Source: Maratus speciosus (Eukaryota; Arthropoda; Arachnida; Araneae; Salticidae). Taken from it: a stretch of 64,000 nt of DNA. This document shows positions 11,225 through 23,900 of this stretch, in pieces. The position numbers and the translations under genes were made by a program. Under the pieces are notes generated by a model. That model did not search any database. It was not told the origin of the DNA and was given only the letters and a program-made list of their open reading frames with translations. How positions within the stretch are numbered: the stretch's first letter is position 1; each line of letters begins with the position of its first letter. Where the stretch lies: assembly GCA_963932465.1 (NCBI GenBank), contig OZ010795.1, positions 478,010,806 through 478,074,805 on the forward strand. Direction: 5' to 3'.

Positions 11225-11447
11225 TTTATTTTTTCAAGTAACTTAATTAGCCCCTCTACATTTTTCCTAAATATATTTATGAATATTTATTAATCTGTAA
11301 ATATGTGGGTCAATAGTCTTTATTACTTCCCCCAATTTGAACTTTCCACGTTGCATATTTTACGAGTAAAAGGGCTGTGACAGACAGACAGACACAGGAG
11401 TGATCTTATAATGGTTCCGCTTTTATTTTTTAAGTACGGAACCCTAA
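10166..11447. repeat. Dispersed arthropod-type repeat with GGGTTCCGTAC / GTACGGAACCC ends
   Basis: The left part has a hairpin-forming GTGCGAGT...ACTCGCGCAC followed by GGGTTCCGTAC (about 10172-10205). The right part has a CAGACAGACAGACA run (11381-11395), then a hairpin GGTTCCG...CGGAACC ending CCCTAAA. I recognise this pairing of ends from arthropod dispersed repeats but cannot name the family. The interior holds a G15 run (11059-11073) and an A29 run (11194-11222). No coding sequence is visible. Confidence 0.5.
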
Positions 11448-12653
11448 ATACAACATTGATTTAATACTATTTTCACTAATTTAAATATGTGGATACTAAA
11501 ATCTCTTCTTAAAATAATATATTTCAACAGGAAGTAAAATATCAAAATTCTAAATTTAACAAGTAAAAAACGTAAATGCATAAAATAGTCGAATTTGAAG
11601 TTGTAGCAGAACTCAGATATTTCTTAGAGGTATTTTCATCCTTAATTCGAGAACAAATATTTGACGGACTCCAAATTTAAGTAAGTTTTAAAATTTTCAT
11701 AGACAAATCTGGTATGAAATAGCTCATTCTGTAGGTCTTCACTAGTTTGGGTTATATGTCATCCAGAAAATTGCTCATACATGTGAAGTACTTGTAGGAA
11801 AACATCTTCAACATAATTCAATTGTAATTAATTTTTAATATATCTCCTTCGGAGGTATTAAAAAAAAATTCTACTACATCTAGAGACTTTAGTACTTAAA
11901 TGGCATTTCAATGTCATTCGGCGAGTAAATACATTTTCATTCGGGGCATTTAGTTAAATAAAGGTTTTTTATCCATGTTTGGTTTAATACACTAATCAGT
12001 GATCAATTTTGCTTATTTTTTATTATAATTATGATCTCTTGGCTAAAATACATTCACATGTTAGATTTGTTTTAAATTTTAAACTGAAATCTTATACTGA
12101 AAGTAACATTACTCATTTGCAAATTTTGTATTAAAAAATATGGAATATGTTTTAATTTCTTTTTAAAATTTATATAATCGTTTTTAACAAATGACATATG
12201 ATTTATTTTATACGACGTTATGAAAAACCTTCTTATTAAAAACAGTTATGGGTAATTTTAAGTATTTCAAAAGTTCGTGAAAAATACTTTTTCAAAAAAA
12301 AAAAAAATTATTTTTATAACATTTTACTTATTTTTGGTAAACTTAATTTTTACTTGGTATTTGTTAGGCTTTATTGTAACAATTTAAATTTTATTGGCTG
12401 TTGCTTGCATTGTTGCATACGATTTATAAGAATTTATAAGCATTTATTTATAAAAGTACAAAACGAAATAAGAAAATACAAGCATATCAGGAACTTCATT
12501 ATACATAGTTAATTTACTTTTCTAAAATGCAATTTCTTATTTAGTTATTGTATTAAAACACTTTATTTTTTAATGTAGTACTAAGTTTCTGAATATTTAA
12601 TATTAAGAGACTTAAAGTTGCGTCTGTCTATAAAAAAAAGTATTTTTCTAGAA
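11448..12653. other. AT-rich, no recognisable feature
   Basis: No gene or bounded repeat seen. Confidence 0.5.
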
Positions 12654-12737
12654 CCTAGACATATATTGAATATTATCTCGTTGCTATCAATAAAGGTCCC
12701 AGAGAAGCTATAAATTGTAATTAAACTTTTCGCCTTA

Positions 12738-13739
12738 CAAAGGAACCAGTTTTGGTGTTGCTTGCACCTAGCATCGGGACCTGGTGCGTTTTGTAGCCCT
12801 ATAAATAAAAGTTAGAGAACCGAAAAAAATTCTCTGTTAAAATAATATTTTATATACTTTTTTATACTTTTAATTTTTTATTATTTCATTTTTATTTGTT
12901 TATTTCACGCCAAAAGTGAGTTAAGTTGCCAAATATGGCGCTACAATTTTTCCGCCCTCTTTATCCAAAGAGAAAAGGTACACAACATATTATTAGAATT
13001 ATATCAGATTGCGATTTTTTTTATATAATTAATAGCATAAGAAACAAATATTAGGTTTTTATTTTTTTTTTTTATATGCAGACGATCAATATATAAGTAA
13101 TAAATATTAAACTATAAAAGCTTGGAAGATCATTGAAAACTATTTTTTAGTGAAATACAAAATAAGCAAACTATTTTCTTTTGAAATTGAATGAAATAAA
13201 GTTTCGAATGTTTAAAATGAAATGTTGCTGTATTAAATGGTCCTTCGGTAAAAGTAATCATAAAGTAAATTAATATTTTTACACAATTTAGGAAAATTAC
13301 TGTGGCGAAATAGGTCGGAGATCGCAATTTCTAGCTATTACAAATTCAGCTATGACATTTGGCAAGGGTTACCGGAAAGCTCTACTTTTGAAAATAAAAG
13401 CCCACTGTTTCCCCGCCAGAAATATGAATATAAAGTTGCAATTTTTCAAAATCAAATTCGTGGGGTTTTGAAGGAATTTTCAAACTTTTTTCAATATTTT
13501 ATACTTATTATTAACTAATTTATATTTTTAAATGCTTTTCTTTAAAAAAAATTAATGTTAATAGTCCGATAAGTGGTCGCGAAAATTGCATTTTCAGAAA
13601 GTTGTGCTGCTGTATAATCAAGAAATATTACTTTATCAGAAAAATTTTATCGATTCTCAAACTTCATAATATGGGGTTTTAAAATGCACCAGGTCTCAAT
13701 GCTAGGTACGAGCAACACCAAAAGTGGTTCCCGTGTTAG
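12738..13739. mobile_element. Inverted-repeat DNA element, ~1.0 kb, probable TA duplication
   Basis: The left end contains GGAACCAGTTTTGGTGTTGC and the inverted right end GGAACCACTTTTGGTGTTGC. Similarity continues for about 60 bp (ACCTAGCAT, GACCTGGTGC). TA dinucleotides flank it (12736-12737 and 13740-13741). The adjacent tandem-repeat unit (about 14007-14030) lacks the element. No transposase is visible inside. Confidence 0.7.
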
Positions 13740-14066
13740 TAAACTCGAATGAAACATTCAATAGCTGTTTAAATAATTAAATTACATTGATTCTTATAAT
13801 AAAATTCTAGTCTAAAGTCAATGAATGAGTCACATTTAAACTATAATATCACTTCTCAGCAATTTATAGCAATCAATAATGACAAGTATATGCATTTATT
13901 TTATTATTTTTAAGAGAATAGCAAGAGCAGGCATATATTGGAAACCATATTTCGTTGCTATCAATAAAGATCACAGTGAATTATTAAGTTTAATTAAACT
14001 TTTCTCCTCAATAAGATAAAATGATACATCCAATTGCTGTTTAAATAATTTTAATTATTTACATTA

Positions 14067-15566
14067 GATTCATTCCGTGCAAAATGAGCAAATCAGCTGT
14101 GGCTGACAGGTCACAGATTTGAATGAAAATTAACATATAAGTGGATCATATCTATTTATGAGTAAATGTAAAATAATAGATTTCAGGATTGTTTATTTAA
14201 GTATTAAAATTTGCATTAAAAGTTGATGGAAAATCGAGGTTTTGTCTAAAGGCTGAAAATTTCAATTTTGATTATTAGCCTCTGGAAAAGGCTAGATTAA
14301 AAATTATTTATAAGTGAAATTGAATAATAAGTAACAGATTGGTGCAAGTTACAATAGTAATTGTATTTTTATTCCGTATTGAGAAAAAAAATAAGTATTG
14401 AAAATGTTTGAGAGAAAAAATGTAATATTTCTATTACTTGTTTGAACAAGAAGGAAAGCTCTTACAATTTTAAAGTTATGTGACGTTATAGCTAAAAATA
14501 TATATTTTACACATGTAAACCTTCATTCTTGCCTTTTATTCCTTAATGAGAAAAAAAATTGTAAAAAATATTTAGGGTAAAATGTAATATTTCTATTACT
14601 TGTTTGAACGTGAAGGAAAGTTCTTAATTTTTTTAATTATTTGACATTATAGATAAAAGTGTATTTTTTAAATATAAAATTTTTTATTCTTGCTTTCAGT
14701 TTATTTTTGCCTGAAGAATATTTTATATTAGAGTATAAAAAATAATTGAGTTTAACAAAAAATTATAATTTGATTCTGAATCAGTGCAGATGGCAGCAAT
14801 AAATTAATTTTTCTTGAAATCTTCCACAATATTGTAAAAAATCCGCCCAAACTTCAAGTAGAATGTAAAAAATATCACCTTTTTGAACCCAATTTTGTTA
14901 TGTTAGGAATCAAAAGGCAATCTTGATTTTTATTTTAGCATATCATGGACTTATTGATCTTTATGCCTATGCAATATTGTTAATGTCACACATTTCCTTT
15001 ATTTAAAGTTCTGAGCTAAGTGGAAAAATTGGGATTTTTATTGCAATTTTTTAAAAGTTTATATGCTACTTTGAAGATGAAGGAAATAAATGGGAACTTA
15101 CAAACTTGAACAATTCGATCTTATTATGTAACACTACATCAGGCATTAGTGTCACAGATGTTTTTGAATTCCTTTGATTTTTATAACGTTTTTAATTTTT
15201 TTCAAAATTGACAAATTTTCATTTTTACAACTGATTTAAGGTTAATCATGGCGTTACCAAATTATTATTACTATATGAATATATCTTTTCAGAGGTTAAA
15301 AATTATAAAAAGATTTAATTTATGTTAAATAGTTTTCAAGATACGGAACTTCAAACTTGCAACTTTGAACGGTAGCACACATGCCATTCTATGTCACAAG
15401 ATTTTTAAATGACCAGAACTGCCAAAATATTTTTTTTTTGTCGAGATATTTTGTGATGCTTTATTTGAATATGAATTAAATCTGTGTACCTAATGTTATT
15501 AAGATCGGTTACTATGTGGTCACAAATTTTTTTTTTAATTTTTGCTCATGTTGTGCGGAATGACCC
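14067..15566. mobile_element. GGGTCATTCC-family element, copy A, 1500 bp, 4-bp duplication ATTA
   Basis: It starts GATTCATTCCGTGCAAAATG (a decayed version of the GGGTCATTCC end) and finishes in the inverted sequence tgctcatgttgtgcggaatg plus accc. ATTA flanks it on both sides (14063-14066, 15567-15570). The sister tandem unit near 13784-13792 reads acattgattctta, the intact empty site. It is collinear with copy B over its whole length, about 80% alike by eye. No transposase is recognisable, so it is non-autonomous. Candidate superfamilies with 4-bp duplications include Sola and Kolobok; I cannot assign it. Confidence 0.85.
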
Positions 15567-15850
15567 ATTAATCTTATAATAAAATCCTAGTCAAAAGAGT
15601 TTGAGAATAAGACATACTTAAATTCTAATATAGCCACTGGGCGTAGTAATTCATCATTGTAAGTATGCGTATTTATTTAATCCCTTAAATGCAATTTTGA
15701 GTAAGAGAAGGCTTACATAGAAAAATTGGTTTTACAATAACACACAAAATCCCTTGTCCTGCGTAATAATTTACTGCATGCATTCTGTACAAATTCTCTG
15801 AAATTGAATGGAGACACCAACAGCTGAACTAAATTTCAAAACTGATATTT

Positions 15851-16255
15851 CATTTAAATACGTGTTGAAAGCTCTTTAACTCTTGTCAAGACATTGTAAT
15901 AAGTCAATTTATGAAAAGTAATTTACAGACACATTATGAGAAAGCTATTGTTACCTTTTTCGGCAATTGTTCGTTATCCAATTGTTAAAGAAAAGTCTTC
16001 ATTTTTGGCTATGTGTGTCAACAGAGAAGGTAAAGGATAGTCTAGTATTATAAGCTGTTTTCTAATGAATATTGTTTTAATAGCATGAGGAACATCACAT
16101 TTTAAATATTTTTCTAGATTTTTTTTAAAAGTAGTTTTCATTTTTTCTTAGTGCTTTGTTCAAAGTTATTATGTAATCAGTTGTAATTGTAAATATCTTG
16201 AACGTTCTTCTCTTAATGAGCTTTATTTACTACCAATATTTTAAAAATTCTATAA
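15851..16255. other. Spacer between the two 1.5-kb copies
   Basis: AT-rich; no feature beyond the end of the ~272-bp tandem unit. Confidence 0.4.
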
Positions 16256-17783
16256 GGGTCATTCCATACAAAATGAGCAAATCACCTGTGGCAGACATGT
16301 CACAGATTTTAACGAAAATCATTTTGTAAGCAGATCATATCTATTTATGAGTAAATGTAAAATAATAGATTTTAGGATTGTTTATTTAAGTATTAAAATT
16401 TATATTAAAAGTGGATGCAAAATCGTGGTTTTGGCTACATGCTTGAAGTTTCAATTTTGGTTATTAGCCTTAAGAATGCAAAGACTATAATAAAAATTAT
16501 TTATAATTAGGAATGAATGATAAGTAACAGATTGACGTAAGTTAGTAATTGTATATTTATTCCTTAATGAGAAAAAAATTATTTTTGAAAAAATTTGAGG
16601 GAAAAATGCAACGTTACTATTGCGATGAAGGACACCTCTGACAATATCAAAATTGCTTGACGTTATAGCTAAAAGTATATATATTAAATATTTAAACTTT
16701 CATTCTTGCCTTTTTTATTCCTTAATGAGGAAAAAATAAATAGTAAAAAATGTTGAGGATAAAATGCAATATTTCTATCACTTGTTTCGACGTGAAAAAA
16801 AAAAGCTTTTTTAAACTTTTAATTCTTTTGATTTTATAGATAACAGCGTATATTTTAAATATAAAAACTTTTATACTTGCTTTCAGTTTATTTTTTCCTC
16901 AAGAAGATTTTTAATTAGAGTAGAAAAAAAAAATCTCAATTGAACAGAAAATTATATATTAATTTCTAAACCCACATACAGAAAATAGATGGCAGCACTA
17001 AATTTTTTCACCTTGAAATCGTGCAATATTTTAAGAAACGCGCGCGAATTAAAAAAAAAATAGCTCATGGAATGTAGTTAATATTGCCTTTTTTAACCCA
17101 ATTTTGTGACGTTAGGAATCAAAAAGGCATGCTTGAATTTTTTTTAGCAGATTATGGACTTATTGATCTTTATGTCTGTGCAATAACTGTAATGTGGGAC
17201 ATTTCCTTCATTATTTTTTTTACCTGTCAATAAGAGGAAAAATTACGATTTTGTCACTTTTTTTAAAGTTTCTAAAATTTTTTAAAGGTGAAGGAAATAC
17301 ATGGCAACTTAAAAACTTTAGTAATTCGATCTTAATATGTAAAACTACATCAGGCATTAATTTCTCAGATGTTTTTGAATTCCTTTAATTTTTATTACGT
17401 TTTTAATTTTCTCAAAATTTGCAAATTTTCAATTTTTACAACCAATTAAAGAATAATCATGGTGTTACCAGATTATTATTGCTCAATAAATAAGAAGATA
17501 ATTTTTCAGTGGTTACATTATTTAAAAAAAAATTCATTTTAGTTAAATAGTTTTCAAGATACAGAACTTCAAACCTGCAACTTTGGACGATTGCACACAT
17601 GCCATTCTTTATCACAAGTTTTTTAAATGTCCAAAACTGTTAAAATAATTTATTTTTTGTGAAGATATTTTGCAGAGCTCTATTTAAATATGAATTGAAC
17701 CTGTATATCAAATTTTATTAAAATCTGTTACTATGTGGCCACGACTTTTTTTAAATTTTTGCTCATTTTACGTGGAATGACCC
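16256..17783. mobile_element. GGGTCATTCC-family element, copy B, 1528 bp, 4-bp duplication ATAA
   Basis: It starts GGGTCATTCCATACAAAATG and ends with its inverted counterpart ggaatgaccc. ATAA flanks it (16252-16255, 17784-17787). It is in the same orientation as copy A and shares internal tracts such as tctatttatgagtaaatg (14151 and 16341), aacccaattttgt (14888, 17097) and aactacatcaggcatta in the distal third. The 64-codon open frame at 17194-17388 is not preserved in copy A, so I do not call it a gene. Confidence 0.85.
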
Positions 17784-18021
17784 ATAAGTCTTATCTTTTG
17801 TTGCTTTCATATACGATTAAAAAGTTATTATGTAATGTTTACAATGTTGCAACCTGATAATTATCATTTAATTCTTTAGGACATAATTTCGCAGCAATGC
17901 ATGGAATTTGTTTTTGATTTGTACAAGCATGTACTGGACTAATGAATAGTGGCGGACCATTGCTTAAAGAGTTGAATGTTTAGCAAAAACAGAAATTATT
18001 TACATCAAATAAAAATAGTTA

Positions 18022-18604
18022 CAGGGTGACCCAGTATTATTTGGACAAACTTTAATGGGAGGTAGAGGACATCACAAGAATTCTCATTCTCATAGCAACC
18101 CATGGTCAGAAACGTCATGCTAAAGTAGTATGACACATCCAAGAAACGAAGAAATACAAGACTGAAATCATGTGAAATAATTTATTAGTCAAAGATATTA
18201 CATGTGCTGCGGTCGATGATATGTGAAAATATCACAAAAGATGTTTAAATTTTCTACCATTGCTATGGATGCATGCATTACACCGTGGGACCAAGGATTG
18301 GTGAACTCGCTCAAATGCACCTTTATTTTGTTGGATTTTCGCAGCAGCACAGACGAGTCTTGCAACCAGATCCATATCGGAATCTACAGGCGTTGCGTAC
18401 ACAGAATTTTTTAATGCACCCCAAAGAAAGCAATCTATGATGCTTAAATCAGGAAAGCGTGGTGGCCAAGAGCGTGGGTCTTGTGCACACCACCACCTAA
18501 CGGCGAACGAAGCCGTTTCCGAAAATAGGATGCTTAAATCTGAATCCTTCTGAGGTCCCTTACCTCTCCTTAAAAGTTTGTCCCAATAATCCTGGTACAC
18601 CCTA
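18022..18604 (-). mobile_element. Internally deleted mariner-like element, 583 bp, TA-flanked
   Basis: The left end (CAGGGTGACCCAGTATTATT) and the inverted right end (TAGGGTGTACCAGGATTATT) both run into GGACAAACTTT-like sequence, giving about 30-bp terminal inverted repeats. TA dinucleotides lie at 18020-18021 and 18605-18606. Inside is only the last part of a transposase (18232-18480). The rest of the gene is deleted, the usual route to a MITE. Confidence 0.75.
18232..18480 (-). pseudogene. Transposase C-terminal fragment (mariner-like DDE)
   Basis: The minus strand encodes WPPRFPDLSIIDCFLWG, matching the block around the third catalytic Asp in arthropod mariner-like transposases. It continues through a ...KNSVYATPVDS... 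helix region to a natural stop after FKHLL. The HTH domain and the first two catalytic Asp regions are missing. The open frame extends upstream to 18600 through terminal-repeat sequence that is not transposase. Confidence 0.75.
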
Positions 18605-18606
18605 TA

Positions 18607-19019
18607 TATATATCTATATACATATCAAAGCAATTAAAACTCTTTAAATTATTAAAAAGAGAAAATAAAACGCTTTCGTGTTCTTAAAAACGTGGTTTTT
18701 TTTTTTAATTAAACATTTGGTTTACTCTAGATTTCAGTAAGTAGTGAATTTTTGTCCCATACCTTTTACTGTGGAAAATCTTTCGATTTGTTTATGTATG
18801 CTGATATTGCGATTACGTGAAATAGTAACTGTACTACTTTCTCTAATGCAGATTTTCAGCTTCTAGATTAAAACTAACATTTAGTTTGTTTTTAGTAACT
18901 TTCAGTTTGTTTTTAGAAAATTTTTTAGTCATTTACCCATAAAATAAATTTTACTTTTTAATATATGTTTTTAACTTAACACGTATTCGGTTCGGTTTTA
19001 AATAGAAAGAAATTTAAAA
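18607..19019. other. AT-rich, no recognisable feature
   Basis: A TA-rich microsatellite borders the previous element (18602-18625). Nothing else can be called. Confidence 0.4.
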
Positions 19020-20560
19020 CAAGTGGGTAAGTGTGATCATAGATCGCACAAAGGGTTTCGTTTAATATTCCTTACAAAACGTCCAGTACATTTACCGCCA
19101 TTGAACATCTACTAAATTTTTGCAAACCCTTCCTAAACTATCGTAAAAAGCTTCAAACAGATTCGCTTTGTTATATTTCCTAATTTTGTTCGCCCCCTCC
19201 CCCCCGAAATTCTACGATATATCACATGACGGGTATCTGCCAAATTTAGAAAAGTGACCCCTCTGGGGGGGGGGGTGAAGCGAGGATTCATGATTCACCA
19301 TGATTTTTGACGCGGCCTGATATTAAATATAGCTTATAAAACATAACAAAAATTTTAAAGTTTCAAACGGATTGTCCAGCTATATTTCCTAATTTTGCTA
19401 GTGCCCCTCCCTCAACGCCACCCCCCCTCGAAATGCGACACGCCATTCTTCTTTATACTTCATTATCGTTTGTTATAAAGTATCTTAAAGTTTAAAACAA
19501 ATCGCATTGTTAGATTTCCTACTTTAAATGAAATCGCGGTATGTTAGTTCCACATTCCACCACCAATGAGCGGATTGTATTCTTAACAAAAGCGTATCTG
19601 AACGAAACTCCTTTACGCAACCTATTAGTATATATGTTACTCGAGGGGATGGCGGTCTTCTGCAAGAATTTAAGATAATGGTTGAAATTACTATTCGGAA
19701 ATAGTGGTAATTTAACTTTTGACATATTTATATTTAATAAGTAGCATGTATCTGAGGACTCCGTGAAAAAAACGCACCTGAAACGGCATGAAACAAAAAG
19801 GAATATTTTGCCCCTCCATCTCTCCCCACCTGCTCGAAATTTCACGTGCCATTTTTTATAAACTTTTTCTTACGTGTTATAAACTATCTTAAAGTTTCAA
19901 ACAGATCGCCTTGTTAGATTTCCTATTTTAAAAGAAATCGCGGTCTGTTAGTTCCACATTCCACCACGAAGAAGCGCACTCTATTCTTAACAAAACTGTA
20001 TCGGAAGGAAACTCCGTTAAACAACCTATAAGTAGATATGTACTCGAGGTGGTGGCGGTCTTAATAAGAAATTAAGATATTTGCTGAAATTACTATTCGG
20101 AAATAGTGGTAACTAAACTTTAGACAACTTTCTATTAAATAAGTAGCATATATCTCAGGACTCCCTCAAAAAAGACACTTAAAGCGGTCAGAAACGCTAA
20201 CTTTTTAAATAGAAATCTAGCGTCACTCCCCCCCTCCTCGAAATTTCACGTGTCATTCTTTTTTACACTTTATCTTATGTGTTATAAAATATCTTAAAGT
20301 TTCAAACATATCGACTTGTTAGATTTCCTAATTTTAACAAAATTGCGTTATGTTAGTTCCACATTCCACCACCAGGGAATGCACTCTATTCTTAACAAAA
20401 GCATATCTGAACGAAACTCCTTTACGCAATCTTTCCGTAGATACATGGGTCGGTATGGTGGCGATTTTAAACAAGAATTTAAAACATTTGCTGCGGTAAC
20501 AAACGCTAAGATTTTAAAAATAATTATAGCTCCCCCCCCCCTCCTCGAAATATCACACTA

Positions 20561-20920
20561 GAAACAAGACAAGGTAAAAACAACTGGTTGATAGATGTCG
20601 ACATGGAGAGCAAGAGTATGCTTTTGGAAAAGAAACGAATATGCATAGACTTTGAGAGGTACCGCGTGGTAGAATTCATTTCTATCATGCGGTGCTTCAA
20701 ATGTCAGAAATTTGGATACCTAGCTAACAATTGCTCTGGAGAAATTCACTGCTCTAAATGCGCTGAAGCACATAACATAAAGAATTGTAAATCTGATACC
20801 GAGAACTGCTCAAACTGCTACTTCGAAAATGCGGATGGTGATTGTGCTCATAGAGCGGATAGTTCGATGTGTCCTATGTTCATTAAATATCGTGAGTCTT
20901 TAATTCCCAGACGAAGCTAA
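20561..20920 (+). pseudogene. LINE A ORF1 (gag) C-terminal fragment
   Basis: The frame is open from the first base of the element (codons E-T-R-Q-G-K-N-N-W then L-I-D-V-D) to TAA at 20918-20920, so the protein is cut by 5' truncation rather than mutation. The segment before the knuckles resembles the family's linker. Three zinc knuckles follow: CFKCQKFGYLANNC (CX2CX4HX4C), CSKCAEAHNIKNC, and a degenerate third ending at SSMCP. These bind the element RNA in the nucleoprotein particle. The apparent start at 20588 is a TTG and not a real initiator. ORF2 frame opens at 20904, overlapping this stop. Confidence 0.88.
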
Positions 20921-23900
20921 GGGCAATCCTGCTGGTTCAGTTTTCGATGGTGGTATTGAGGTTCTTCAAATTAATTTACATCATTGTGAAGACGCTAATG
21001 ATGCTTTGTGTACTTATGTGGTTCGCAATAAAATAGATCTGGTTATGTGTCAGGACCCATACGTAGTGGATGGAGTTATTTCGGGTGTTCCTACTGATTG
21101 GCCTTTTTTCTTATCCTCTAATAACAATGCTGCGATTTTACTCACTAACAAGGATTATGCAGCTATAAGTAGTCTGAAACTTGATAATAGTGTAACTATA
21201 TCTCTTAATGTCTGTGGCGATATAATCTATCTTTGTTCCCAATACTCTACACCTACTGGTAATATTGACAACGATTTCTCAGATCTTGGAGATCATTTTC
21301 AGCAGTTTAATAAAGTTCTGATTGCTGGAGACTTTAATGTGCCCTTACTGGACTTCGGATACACTCGACAAACTGAACGGTCAGATGTGTTTTTAGAACA
21401 TATAATGGATAAGGACTTGAGAATTTTAAACGATCCTGATGCCACACATACATTCGTTCAACGATCTCTGAGGGGTCGTCCTGATCTGACTCTGGGTGGA
21501 ATTGAAATCTGTGCGAAGATAGATAACTGGACTGTAGATGATAAAAACTTCTCTTTCAGCGACCATTTATACATTAGATTTAAATTAAATTATATACCAG
21601 AAAGGAAACAAAATATAAGATATAAAACAAAGAGGAAGAGCTTTCAATCGTTTAATAAAAAGATCAAAGAAATAGAAAAGAATATGCTGGATGATCTATT
21701 AAAGGTAAGAAGTACAGATGAATTGGATAACCATGTCAGCAACTATATAAAGAAAGTAACGGATATTTGTAATTCATGTTTTAGAAAAGGTCCTTTGTCC
21801 TACAAGCCGACGATTCGATGGTTTACAGATACATTAAGAATTGAACGAAACAAGGTGGCAGCAAGTTACAAGCGTTATAAAAATGATCCAACTAATGCTA
21901 ATTTACATGATATATACAAAACATATAGAAATAATTATAAAAAGCATATTAAGCAAGCGAAAAGAGAAAGCTGGTTGAATTTTTGTAACAGAATAAACGA
22001 GACCTATGGTAGCCTGTATTCTTATATTTCAAGAAAGAAATTGAGTAACACGGATTTAATTTTTACAAGATTAGACTGATCTGAGGCTTTTGATTCTTAT
22101 AATGAAGTTGCAGATTCTTTAATGAAAGAGCATTTTAGTACTGACGTTGTCCCTAATAACATCTTTGAATATAACTCACATAATTTGGTAAATAATGATG
22201 GAAGCTGTAGAGAAGTCAGTTCCAGAGAACTAAACTATGCATTAAGCAAGCAAGATGTAAATAAAGCTCCGGGCTCAGATTTGTTCGACGGCTTAATTGT
22301 TAAAAGTGTATGTAAAACAAGTAAGATATATATTAAAAGATTACTAACAACATGTTTACGTTTTGGACATTTTCCAGTTATTTGGAAAAATGGTTTAGTT
22401 ATATTCTTTAGGAAGCGTAACAAAGACGGAAAAACACCTAGATCTTATCGACCGATAACATTATTGAGCATTTTTGGGAAGATTTTGGAAAGAATAGTAA
22501 AAATCAGACTTGTCCCAAACCTTGAAGCTGCTAATTTTTGGAACGAGGCTCAGCATGGCTTTCGAGAAAAGCACAGCACGATCACAGCTATGAATTTTCT
22601 GAGGAACAATATTAAAAATAAGTTAAAGAGATATAAATATGTAGCAATCGCATCCATAGATATACAAGCTGCATTTGATGCTGTTGCCTGGGAAATTTTA
22701 GCTAATTTGATAGATTATTTACCTATTCCTCTGTATATAAAATGTATCTTGAAAAATTATATAAGTAACAAAAAAATTGGGTTTAGTTACACGTATGGAA
22801 TCAAATGGTTTCAACTTTTTAAGGGGTGTCCTCAAGGCAGTTGCCTTGGACCTTTGTTATGGCTAATTATTGCAGATCACTTGATTAAGCGATTTACTTT
22901 AAACTTTGAAGATATTTTGTCCTATGCTGACGACTTTGTCGTTATTGCCTATGGGGATACTCGTAACGATTTGGAACATAATATGAATGACAAGCTCCAA
23001 TTGATGAATTTGATCTGTCAGGACTTGAGATTAACTATAAGTAAAGAAAAATGTGTTAGCATGTTGTTTGGAAGATTTACATTAGATAATCGACACCCGA
23101 TTTTTAAGATAGACAGGGTTACCGTACCGGGGAAGGATAATATTATATATTTAGGATTTCAACTAGATGGTAAATTTAACTGGATCGGCCATTTTGAAAG
23201 AATAAGAGAAAATATTCGCAACTTTACATCAAATGTTCGCAAGACGAAGTGTAGAGATAAGGGACTGCACGCTAATTTTCGGAAAACTTGGTATAATCAA
23301 GTAATTGAAAAACAGATCTGCTATGGCTTCGAAATCTGGTTCCCAGATCTACACGTTCATGCATTAAGAAAATTATCTTCATGTCAACGCCTTGGACTAT
23401 TATCTATTATTTCAACGTACAAAACGGTATCTACTGATGCTTTATGTACTCTGACAGGAATTCCACCAATCCATATTAAACTTAAACATGAATTTAGAAA
23501 ATATGAAACTATGTTTAGTAATGCACGCATACAAGTAGAGGATTGCATTATTAACTCTACTAATATTATGAGAAATCTTACAACAAGTGACTTTCCAAGT
23601 TATAATGATATAAATAATCTGAATTTTACAGAGAAATCCGATTTATACTTTGTTGATCTGGGACTTCCAGTTATATATACGGACGGTTCTAAAATGGAAT
23701 CTGGCGTTGGCGCAGCATTTACGACTTTTTATTGTGGATCTTTTATTTATGACTTTAAAATATCATTGGATAAGCACAACTCAATATATCAAGCGGAATT
23801 ATCTGCGTTAAAGTATGCAATAGATTGGTCATTACATTCTGACTTTCAAAAAATTTGGATATTTACGGATAGTAAGGCTTCATTTCTTGTTCTTCAGAGA

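Larger units (their letters stand above)
12654..15850. repeat. ~272-bp tandem repeat interrupted by two transposons
   Basis: Matching landmarks occur at 12654 (gacatatattgaatatt), 13929 (gcaggcatatattgg) and 15709 (aaggcttacatag). After removing the elements at 12738-13739 and 14067-15566, the spacing is about 271-276 bp. Other shared words are cgttgctatcaataaag, tttaattaaacttttc and tcttataataaaat. The array is non-coding and serves as an internal control for both insertion sites. Confidence 0.75.

Noticed and set aside
17194..17388. 64-codon frame inside the GGGTCATTCC element
   Set aside because: Not open in the collinear copy A, so not a conserved product.
19519..19845. 108-codon minus-strand frame
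   Set aside because: Lies within the ~400-bp satellite and is not preserved in the other monomers.
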